Assembly: GCA_949130495.1 (NCBI GenBank)
Contig: OX422215.1
Coordinates: 533,431,755-533,495,754, forward strand
DNA length: 64,000 nucleotides
Source of the DNA: Sambucus nigra
Lineage: Eukaryota > Streptophyta > Magnoliopsida > Dipsacales > Adoxaceae
Reading direction: 5' to 3'
The notes under the pieces were generated by a model. That model was not told where the DNA came from. It did no database searches and saw only the letters and a list, made by a program, of their open reading frames with translations. Position 1 is the stretch's first letter. Each line of letters starts with the position of its first letter. Shown here one piece after another: positions 12,592 to 21,880 of this stretch. The position numbers and the translations under genes are program-made.

Positions 12592-14598
12592 CAATTAAAA
12601 TATGGAAGGCCCGGAGTGGAAGAAACCAGGCTCCTCCCCTCCGAGCGTGTTGTAGAGGACCTGGTAGAAGTGATGGCTAAAGAGGGTGACAACAGCAGAG
12701 TCTTCCTGATCGGGACCTCACTCACTGACCAAGAGAAAAAGGATTTGTTAACCTTACTCAGAAGAAATATAGATGTTTTCGCTTGGGAACCCTATGAGCT
12801 GCCAGGAATCGATCCCAATATGGTCTGCCATCGGTTGCACGTCAATCCCACATTCAAGCCGATAGCGCAGAAGGCACGACGAACTGCTCCCGAGAAGGCC
12901 AGAGCAATAGAAAAAGAAGTCAAAAAACTGTTGGATGCAGGGTCCATACGGGAAGTGCAATTCCCCAAATGGTTATCCAACCTAGCGGTAGTTCCTAAAA
13001 GCAACGGGAAGTGGAGAGTTTGCATAGACTTCACTGACCTCAACAAAGCCTGTCCCAAGGATAGCTTCCCTCTTCCGAAAATAGACCAACTAGTAGACAC
13101 CACCGCAGCTCACGAACGAATGAGTTTTCTGGACGCATACTCAGGATATCACCAGATCCCCCTGTATGACCCAGATCAGGACAAAACGGCGTTTATCACG
13201 ACGATTGGTTTATACTGTTACAAGGTCATGCCTTTTGGGCTAAAAAATGTAGGGGCAACCTATAAGCGGCTAGTTACTAAAATGTTCAAGAATCAAATGG
13301 GAGACACAATGGAGGTCTACATTGACGACATTCTCGTCAAGAGCAAGAAGAAGGAAAATCACCTCTCGGACCTATCAAGTACCTTCGAAATCCTTAGGAA
13401 GTACCGAATGAAACTCAACGCGAGCAAGTGTTCCTTCGGTGTCCAGTCAGGAAAGTTTCTTGGGTATTTGGTCAGCAAGCGAGGCATAGAGGCTAATCCG
13501 GACCAGATTGAGGCAATCAAAAGAGTGAAACCTCCTCGCACAATCCGCGATGTGCAGAAGCTCACTGGAATGCTCGCTGCTCTAAATCGTTTCATTTCTA
13601 AATCCTCTGAGAGATGCAAACCCTTCTTCCAACTCTTAAAAGGCAGCAAAACAGTAGAATGGAACCCAGGTTGCTCACGAGCATTAGACGAGCTCAAGTC
13701 CTACCTAAGCTCCCCACCGCTGCTTGTCATACCACGGCAAATGGACTCTTTGTACATCTACCTCTCTGTATCCATCCATACTGTCAGCTCAGCGCTAATG
13801 TGTGAAGTTACAGGGATCCAACATCCAGTCGATTACGCGAGCAAAACCTTACTAGACGCCGAGCAGCGCTACCTACCATTGGAAAAGCTCGCATTCGCCC
13901 TAGTAATGTCTTCGAGGAAACTGAAGCATTACTTCGAAGCTCATACGATCATCGTCCTTACATCACACCCCCTCAAGGCTGTCCTAAGGAAGGTGGATTT
14001 GTCGGGCAGACTGTCTAAATGGTCAGTCGAGCTCGACCGATTTGACATCCAATTTCAACCAAGGATAGCTATCAAGGGTCAAATCCTTGCTGATTTCATA
14101 GCTGAATTCACAGGGGAAGAACCCTTCGACCAGCCTAAGCCAACAGAACAAAGCAACCAGGCTGCAGGGGAAAGCTGGAAACTATTCGTTGATGGAGCCT
14201 CCAACTCAAAGGGGGTAGGAGTAGGAATTGTTCTCATCACTCCAGAAAATACATTCCTCGAGCAAGGAATCAGGCTGGGATTTGCAGCCTCCAACAACGA
14301 AGCAGAATACGAAGCCTTAATAGCAGGTCTCCAAAAGGCGCAAACTCTGGGAGCAAAGCATTTGCAGGTATCCGGAGATTCGCAACTAGTTTCCAATCAG
14401 ATAAGTGGAGACTATAACGCGAAGGATGAGAGAATGGCAGCCTACCTCTCCTTGGTAAAAAACTTAATGACGAACTTTGAAGAGATCAACATCCAACAGT
14501 TTCCCAGGGGGCAAAACAGCCACGCTGATGCCTTAGCAGCCCTGAGCTCGATAGTTGATTCTAGGCTTAAAAGGATCATCCATATCGATTTCCTCAGT
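12592..14598 (+). pseudogene. pol: E1 reverse transcriptase, RNase H and second (archaeal-type) RNase H
   Basis: Copies element RNA into DNA and removes the RNA strand. The RT domain spans roughly 12800-13480 with the catalytic YIDD at 13318-13329 and the conserved LDAYSGYHQI and MPFGLKN motifs. The classical RNase H/connection region follows (about 13650-14110, YASKTL, LADFIAEF). A second RNase H spans about 14170-14550 with DGASNSKG (Asp at 14191), NNEAEYEAL, GDSQLV and HADALA. This domain is what places the element in the Tat lineage. No stop or frameshift occurs inside these 2 kb. A TGA at 14599-14601 ends the open stretch, but the frame continues beyond it. Confidence 0.95.
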
Positions 14599-14601
14599 TG
14601 A

Positions 14602-15909
14602 CCAAGCATTTACCCCAACTGCAAGCTGACAAAGGCAAAACCAATACTCCAATTAGAGTCAGCCCCCAGCTGGATGGATCCCTTGAGAGACTATTTAAAG
14701 AACGGAACGCTCCTAGAGGATAAGAGGACTGCCCACCAGATAAGAGTCAAAGCTGCTCGCTTTCACTTATCCACGGGAGGCGACTTGTATAAAAGATCTT
14801 TCTCCGGCCCCTACCTTAGATGCGTCCACCCAGGCGATGTCAAGGCAGTGCTTCACGAGCTTCACGAAGGAATCTGTGGGAGTCACGTCTGAGGAAGGTC
14901 TCTAGCCTTCCGAGCAATGAAGGAAGGTTATTGGTGGCCATATATGCAAAAGGACTCCACTGTATATGTTCGCAAATGCCTAAAATGCCAACTTCACGCT
15001 CCCATGGTCCACCAGCCCGCCAGCGAGTTAAAATCCCTGACCAGTCCCTGGCCCTTCGCCCAGTGGGGAATGGACATCGTGGGACCACTGCCCACCGCTG
15101 CCGGCAATCGTAAATACCTGTTGGTTGCAACTGATTACTTTACCAAGTGGATCGAGGCAGAACCACTGGCGAACATTCGAGATGCTGACATGATGAGGTT
15201 CATATGGAGAAATATAATCACTCGATTCGGGATCCCCAGAACCATCATCACTGACAATGGAACACAGTTCGAGAGTGGCCCTTTTCAGGACTTCTGCGAT
15301 AAACACGGGATCAGGCACCACTTCAGCTCGGTGGCCTACCCTCAAAGCAACGGACAAGCTGAGGCTTCCAACAAGACAGTGATCGCTGGATTGAAGAAGC
15401 AGTTAGAGCAAGCCAAAGGCGCATGGACAACCGAGCTACCGCATATCCTATGGGCGTACAGAACGACTCCTAGGCGAGCCACAGGAGAAACGCCATTCTC
15501 ACTAGCATATGGTATGGAGGCAGTCATCCCACTAGAAGCAGGATTGCCTACAATGAGATCCGACCTTTTCGAGCAGGGTCAGAACGATCAGGCTTTGCTC
15601 GCTGAACTCGACTTGGCCGACGAGCGCAGGGAACTTGCCCTAGTAAAACTAGCGAGCTATCAGCAACAGCTCGCGAAGCACTACAACAAAAGGGTCATTC
15701 CAAGGAAATTCGAAGTTGGGGACTATGTTCTAAGAAAGGTCCTGGGCAACACAGTGAAGCCATCAGACGGTAAACTGGGCCCGAACTAGGAAGGACCTTA
15801 TAAGATAATTAGAGACGACCTGCAAGGTGCCTATCATTTGAAAATGATGGAGGGCAGAGAGATACCACGAGCATGGAACGCAGCTAATCTCAAGAAATTC
15901 TATTTTTAG
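14602..15909 (+). pseudogene. pol: E1 integrase (broken by two stops)
   Basis: Inserts element DNA into the chromosome. The N-terminal zinc-binding module lies around 14850-14990 (HEGICGSH, then CLKC). The catalytic core has Asp at 15073 (GMDIVG), Asp at 15253 (TDNGTQF) and Glu at 15361 (GQAEAS). The C-terminal region has no chromodomain. TGA at 14890-14892 and TAG at 15787-15789 break it; the natural end of the frame is the TAG at 15907-15909. From 10354 to 15909 the reading frame never shifts (1851 codons plus stop), so the whole of gag-pol is damaged only by five point stops. Confidence 0.94.
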
Positions 15910-16464
15910 GAGTTATATTGTTAGATTTTTTATTGTACTCATTATGGGAAAGAATAGTTTATTTCTCAATTCACCAATGAAAATCTCTCGGTTGATCACT
16001 CTCTAAAAAGTAACAATTATATCTTATTGCACATCCCTTTCAAGTCACAGTCACAATGGTCGACATAGCAGGGGAACACCCCTCCTCAGGTCATCGTCAT
16101 GAAGCACGACAGACCTCTTAGCATTGCCCATGGCAATATATGAAGCCCTACAGAGTATTCTTAGGCATCAAACCTACTTTGGTTAAACAAAATCCTGACC
16201 GGATGAAGACATCCAATACCAGATGTGTCCTCGCCAATTGCCCTACTTAGGCCTAAGGGAGTGTGACGACACTACCTAAAAGGTAAAGGGAGGGCACAAT
16301 GGTATTCTTATACTGGACTGGGCGGACACTCACATGACAAAATAAAAAGGATTGTGAAGGTGGAAAAATATAAAAGGATTGAATGAACACGTTTAGTCGG
16401 CAAAATTGCCCAAAACTCGAACTTCTCATTAATCTTTTATATTTACAAACAATGATAGTACATG
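15910..16464. other. E1 spacer between pol and antisense gene
   Basis: No reading frame of note on either strand. It contains the 3' ends of two convergent units: pol on plus and the antisense gene on minus. Confidence 0.6.
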
Positions 16465-16470
16465 TTTATT
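16465..16470 (-). terminator. possible polyadenylation signal of E1 antisense gene
   Basis: AATAAA on the minus strand, about 45 bases after the natural stop of the last exon (16518-16516) and followed by AT-rich sequence. A match this short could be chance, but the position fits. Confidence 0.5.
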
Positions 16471-17412
16471 CGGCGAAGCTCGCCCAAAGCATTTACAATA
16501 ATTAAAAACAAAATCTCAAGCAGGTGGAAGCCTCCGAGCAAGATAATCAGCAACTTTAGCTCTCCTTCCATCATCAGGAGCAGGGGCGAGCTCCTCCACG
16601 ACCTCATTTGCGTCCAATTCCAATTATCGCAGGGGAATAGCATCAATGGGTATCCATCGATCATCCCTCCTGAATGGGTTGGGCATCAGAGTAGAGGAGG
16701 ACATCTCGTGTCGATACCACAGCGTCGAGTTCCTCGGGACCTGCAGCTCTTTGAGGGCACTCAACCTCCCCCTGATGAAGGATAACTCTTCAAACTCTGA
16801 TAGTCTCGTCGGAGCTTCCAGCCAGCCTTGATCGTAGCCATCAGACCACACTTGTCGAGGACCGTTCTTGAACAAATGCCGGAGACGGGTGACGTCCCTC
16901 TGGAGCCCAGCAGCAGTCACGTAAGCTCGCTGAACATCGTCGCGTAGATCCTCCATTTCCCTCTCACGTTGTTCCTCGACTTCCCTATTCCTACCCCTGG
17001 CACTCCTACCAGCACGCGGGAGGGGAGGCCGAGTAGCTCGCGACGAAGAAGAGCCTTGTAGGACTGCCGAAACGGTGCTCGACGAATGCTCCTGAAGCTT
17101 CGAGACCTCCCGCCTCAGGTCTTCATTCTCCCGCTGCAGAAACTTCCCAACTTGGTTGATCTCGATAGCCTCCAGTAACTTCGCTCTCAACTCGCTAACT
17201 TCTTCTTGCACTGAAGCACCGATCTCTTCCATTTCCTGGAGCCTGTCCTTCAACTTGGCCACTAGCTCGGACTGATCCTTATATTTATGGTTCCTTGCCT
17301 TAGCAAACCTGCAAAGCCTAGCAAAGGCCTGGCGAACTGCAGGGCTTGCATTAGGTCCAAGAGTCCTACCTAATTGGGAGGTAACAGATATATAGTCATC
17401 CACATCAACCAA

Positions 17413-17547
17413 CTACAAGTAAAAGAAAAGGAAAAGAAAGAGATCAGCATAAAAAAAAATGAAGTCTTTTCATTGATAATGAACGAGGTTACATCAGATC
17501 AAAAAAAAAAAGGAAAAAATTACAAAGAAGCCCTATCAATTAGCAAC
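17413..17547 (-). other. probable intron 3 of E1 antisense gene
   Basis: 135 bp. The acceptor is strong (TCTTTTACTTGTAG), directly at the start of a 262-codon open stretch that has no ATG of its own there. The best in-frame donor is CCCGAG/GTTGCT. The alternative is a separate gene whose first exon I cannot find. Confidence 0.55.
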
Positions 17548-18204
17548 CTCGGGTGGCCCAGAGGTGGATGGACCCTTGTCCTTATCAGCATCAGCAGGGG
17601 CATTACCCTCTGCAGGGGTGTCCACTGCCCTCTCGACCAAAGGAGCATCAGTAGAAGTCGCCTGAGAGACAGGATTGGTGCCTTCAGCAGTTGGGGCTGG
17701 CTCCTCATCTACGACTGGCTTTGGCCCTGGATTGTGCTCGTCAAAGAGGAGGGATGCAACGTCCACCCCAGTAGCCATGAGAGCCTTATTCCACCCTTTC
17801 TTAAAGTTCAGACGGCTGATATAGCTTATCTGAACCTCAGCATCCTCATACGCAGCAGCCCAGCCAGAGTTGTATGAATCTTCTTTGAGAGTGGCTGCCT
17901 GGGCTTTCTCCGCCTCCAGCTGCTCGGCCAGAACCCTATTCTTCTCTGCAAGGTCTAGCTTGCTCGAGCACACCAGGTCATATGCCTTCCGCAGCTCGCC
18001 AAGCTCCCTGACAGCATCATCTCTCTCGCGAGCAGAATTAACAAGAGCTAAGGCAGATGAAGCTCGAGCTACATCAGCAGCCTTCAGATCGGCCTCCAAC
18101 TAAGAACCCCTGGCTACCAGAGCATATTTTTACTGCTCCAGCTCACCATTCCTTCTCACCAGCTCATCGCGAGAGCGATAGAGCACAGCGAAGTCGGTCA
18201 CAAA

Positions 18205-18287
18205 CTGCAAAGAACAAGGAAAGGATCAGTAAGAAGAAACCATCAAAACTGGTTAAAATAAATTGAGAATTAGAAGAGAAACTTTAC
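18205..18287 (-). other. intron 2 of E1 antisense gene
   Basis: 83 bp, donor TTG/GTAAAGT, acceptor TTGTTCTTTGCAG. It lies between codons (phase 0) and the frame continues downstream. Confidence 0.85.
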
Positions 18288-19098
18288 CAAGGCAAGCCTT
18301 TGGCTAGCTTGCAAAGCCAGTTGATCGGACCCCAACGCCCTCTCACGATCTGCAGGGAGGACCGCTCTCTCGAGCAGCGCAGGGGAAAGCTGAGGAGAGG
18401 TGGACACCGAAGCCCCCTCAGGCAAGGAAGACACTGGGACTAGGGCTTGACCAATTTTGGTCCTCAATTCCATCTTCCTCCTCTCCTCCTCTTTTTCTCT
18501 CTCCCTTCTCTTTCTCTCCTCCACCTTCTTCTTCTCTTCCACCTTCTTCCTCTCCTCCTCCTTTTTCTTCTCTCTCTCTCTCTCGCCTGCTCCTCCTCTC
18601 TCTTCTTCTTCTCTTGCTCCTGAGAAGAAGGCCAAGAACCAGTAGCTATGGCCCCGGAGGCAGTCTTCGATTTCTTGGACCTCTGTGCAAGAAGCACATC
18701 ATCATGTCTGATCAAATTCTTCCTGGGAGGCATCTCTTCACCAAAACTGCTGGTAGTGCTCGACGAGTCTCGAGCCTCGGAATCCCCTTCAGAAGAACTG
18801 TTATTGTCAGCACTCCCTGCACCCAAATTACTCACAACGCCTGCAGGCTCACTCTCCGAGCTGCTCTCTTCTTCGTCCAAATGGATGGGCTCAACCGAAA
18901 TCTCTTCGGAAGAGTCAAAGTCTGGAACACTATCCACAGGTTGGGCAATGAAGCTGGAGCCTATGTTCTTATATTCAAGCAGAAAAGCAGCAGACCTAGG
19001 ATGCTCGTCGTCACCCAAAGGTTCCCTGATGTTCCAAGCTCTCACCAGTTCTAAGATACGAACCTCGCTGAGAGCAGGCTCCAAGTTCTTTGTCCTCG

Positions 19099-19173
19099 CT
19101 GTGAAAGAAAAAGCAAGGAGAGGTTAGAAAAATCACAAGTCAGCAAAGGTTGAAACAATAATCTGACATCTAC
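19099..19173 (-). other. intron 1 of E1 antisense gene
   Basis: 75 bp, donor ATAG/GTAGATG, acceptor TTTCTTTCACAG. Removing it joins a codon split 1+2 and continues the downstream frame exactly. Confidence 0.85.
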
Positions 19174-19690
19174 CTATATATTCTCCACCATAAAAGGGAA
19201 CAGTGAACCTCTCAAACCTCGACCCTTCAAATTGGGGGGAAAGTTGCCAATTCCTAACAAGAAAACCTTCTTGCTAGTAGTCCTTACAGGAATCAGGTAA
19301 ATTTACTACCAATACCCTATCAGGGCTCCTAGCCTTAAGGTACAGAACACCTGAACTCGTTCGAGAAAAGGAGTAACAAAAGCAGACCTCGGCAAGCCCT
19401 AACCTTGTGCCATACAATTGATTTATCCTATGCACGTCGTTCACTATTTTCCATACCTTGGGCGAACATTGTGCAGGCACAATACTAAAATAGCTAAAGA
19501 AGTGCAGAAACAGATCATTAGGGGGAAAGGTAAGTCCCCCCTGGGAGAGCAACATGACGTGAATCCAATGTCCATCCTCTATATCCCTAACGACCCTAGG
19601 AGGCGAGGCACAACACTCAATCTCTACCCACTCAGGAATACTGTAGAATTTTCTAAACTCAGTTACTGACCTATTTCCAATCTTCGCCAT

Positions 19691-20024
19691 TGGAAAAATA
19701 CAAGAAAAACTACAGACCAAAGAGAAAATGCAAAGAGAACAAGAGACTTACAAGAAAGAAGATCAGGTCAAATGGCAAAGAAGCAACGAAAGTAGAGATC
19801 GAAAACAGAAGGTACAAAGCGTAAGAATTCTCAGAAGATAGAAGATTGTTGGAAAAGCTGAAGTGACGAAAAGAAATGTGCCTTATTCCAACAAGCCTTC
19901 AACTCTAATCATAGCACACGGATAGCGAAGCGGGTGCCGCCAAAGCAACGTCATAGTTTTCGAAGAAATCAACCATAATAGCTGATCATTTAAATTCATT
20001 GGACCCATAGAAATGGCCCAACAA
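19691..20024. other. E1 region upstream of antisense gene, before polypurine tract
   Basis: Would hold the promoter and 5' leader of the antisense gene on the minus strand. No clear TATA box or other motif was identified. Confidence 0.4.
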
Positions 20025-20025
20025 A

Positions 20026-20037
20026 TTTAGGGGCAAT
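20026..20037 (+). other. E1 polypurine tract
   Basis: TTTAGGGGCAAT directly before the 3' LTR, the usual position and form for priming plus-strand DNA synthesis in plant Ty3/gypsy elements. Confidence 0.8.
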
Positions 20038-20465
20038 TGTGGGTACCCTGAATTTAGCATTATAGGCCTGGACGAGTAGCCTCGCCTTAGGGGCCCAAAG
20101 CCCAGGTCCATCACCCTCATATTGATCCGATTACTCCACAATCCCATGAAGAGAAGTTGTGGGGAAGCGCGATCCCATGTAAGAAAGTTACAGGAGAGAT
20201 GGCTAATAAGGAGGAACCCATCACCCCCACTAACCAACATATACATGTATAAATTAAAACCTAAGTCCGAGGCAAAGGACAAGTTGTATTCTCTGTACTT
20301 ATTCTTCAGAATATAGAGAAATAACACTGACTGAACCACCGTGGACGTAGGCACATCTTTGCTGAACCACGTATACCCGTTGTTGTGTGATTGGCATCTT
20401 ATTTATCTTTTCTTGGTTATTACCTCTTTCATATTTATTTGTGTTGCATAATAATTGTCACCACA
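20038..20465 (+). repeat. E1 3' LTR
   Basis: 428 bp, gap-free match to 9859-10286 with 15 substitutions by eye. Followed by the target duplication TTAAT at 20466-20470. Confidence 0.97.
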
Positions 20466-20470
20466 TTAAT

Positions 20471-21264
20471 CTAAAGGAATTATTTCTACATGCATTATAA
20501 CTTCAAATCACGGATTACACCTACCCAAATCCCAATAATTCTTCCAAAACATGTAATTTTAACCCTACACTGCATGGGTATTACAAGATGCCAAATAAAT
20601 CACAAGATAAATACTTGCCTTGGTCCAGTGGGTCTAATTTCGTGTTGTTGATGATGAACCTGTTCTTCTTTTGCTCTAATCTTAATTCCGATAATGTCTG
20701 TGGTGCAAAATGGTGTGGAAAGGCCTAGTTTCCTTTTCTTCTTCCTCTCCTATGGTTTCCTCTCTCTCTCTATGGTTTTCTAACATTAGAATCCCACCCC
20801 AATGGGCTGATATACTTCTTACATTTTCGGAGTTCCATCTACCACAAACTCCCGAATGACCGAAACACCCTTTCATGGTGCCGGATTGGTATAAAATTGC
20901 CCCGGGACCCAATCAGCACACCCAAGTACACTATTCTGACTATTTCGACCCTTTTGGAATCATCTGTGATCACAATATCATCATTCGAGATCTACCATAA
21001 TTTCCCATCTAAACCTCATATAGTCTACACTCGACTCTCGGTTGAGGTATACCACCGTCACGTCACTATTAATAGTTATGATGTAAAATAATAACTCACT
21101 ATTCACTTAGTAACTGTATTCCATAAACATTAATCATCACCTCTCCCTATTAATATTTTAATAAAAACTAAATAAATAAATTCCACTAAATTACGGCACA
21201 TGTGAAATTCCAAAAATCACCGAATTACTTAATTTCTAATTACTAAAAAATACGAGGTGTTACA
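20471..21264 (-). repeat. E3 3' LTR, second part (right of E1)
   Basis: Continues the LTR interrupted at 9858 and aligns with about 36830-37604 of the other E3 LTR. It ends (plus strand) ...GGTGTTACA, so the minus-strand LTR begins TGTAACACC. Confidence 0.82.
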
Positions 21265-21880
21265 TACTTCCCCACTTACAAAGGAATTTCATCCTCAAAA
21301 TTTGGATAAGTTTGGTACTAATAGCTTTGGATATCTCTTTGTACAACATCCATATTTTTGCATAAATTCCAATCTTGTTATGATGTTCTCCGCTACATTT
21401 TTACTAATGGTAATCCTCAGTCCGACGGTCTGTACCTTACCGTTCAATACTAGTGACCATCCCATTTTCTTCATATTACATCACACTTTCCCATTTTTAT
21501 TTACCATGTCCTCTCGGCGACTACTCAACACCTAAAAATTTCGTCCAATATTTTCCACTATGGTGAGCCTATCTACTAACGAATAAAGTATTTCCTCTAC
21601 TTGGGAAAGATCTAACATCTCCATGTGCCAATTCCCTCATTTATCTTCTCTTATGTTCAACACATATGTTCCCACATCTTCTGATTATAGACGATACTAT
21701 AAATCCAACCAACTAGGGCACCCATACACCTTATATATCGTGCATAACTGCACAAATGCTACTTGGCTCCTACTAGACTTAAATCATAAAATATTCTTAA
21801 CTAACGATTTTAACCACATATCCTTGCAATAACTATTGTACTAGATCCATGTCCTAAAGTCCACACATCTCCCAACTTCC
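21265..21880 (-). other. E3 interior, 3' end, with polypurine tract
   Basis: The first bases are the polypurine tract read on minus (GTGGGGAAGTA), preceded on minus by ATTTTGAGGATGAAATTCCT, the typical approach to the tract in Tekay/Del elements. No protein similarity was recognised in the remainder. It continues at 32604 once E2 and its target duplication are removed. Confidence 0.7.

Larger units (their letters stand above)
16516..19690 (-). pseudogene. E1 antisense accessory gene, four exons, about 960 aa (broken)
   Basis: Gene on the strand opposite gag-pol. Proposed exons: 19690-19174, 19098-18288, 18204-17548, 17412-16516. Start at MAKIGNRSV (ATG 19690-19688). Intron 1 (75 bp) and intron 2 (83 bp) have clear GT donors and pyrimidine-AG acceptors (TTTCTTTCACAG, TTGTTCTTTGCAG), and the frames join exactly across both. 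Intron 3 (135 bp, donor GAG/GTTGCT, acceptor TTTTACTTGTAG) also keeps the frame but its donor is weaker; without it, translation ends at 17538-17536. The protein would have an N-terminal domain resembling the Pfam 'putative gypsy type transposon' family (GGLTFPPNDLFLHFFSYFSI and PAQCSPKVWKI), then Ser/Glu-rich and Lys/Glu-rich sequence, then long coiled coils. Breaks: TAG 19276-19274, one frameshift in the purine run about 18540-18600, TAA 18132-18130, TAG 18102-18100, TAA 16626-16624. Function unknown; antisense accessory frames are known in Tat-lineage elements. Confidence 0.78.
9859..20465 (+). mobile_element. E1: Tat-lineage Ty3/gypsy retrotransposon, full length, defective
   Basis: Complete structure of 10,607 bp: 428-bp LTRs (9859-10286 and 20038-20465) beginning TG and ending CA, a perfect 5-bp target duplication TTAAT (9854-9858 and 20466-20470), a primer site, a polypurine tract, and gag-pol in the order gag, protease, reverse transcriptase, RNase H, second RNase H, integrase. 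The additional archaeal-type RNase H before integrase is the known hallmark of the Tat lineage. A gene on the opposite strand fills the 4 kb between pol and the 3' LTR. The two LTRs differ at 15 of 428 positions, mostly transitions, with no indels. It is inserted into the 3' LTR of E3. Confidence 0.97.
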
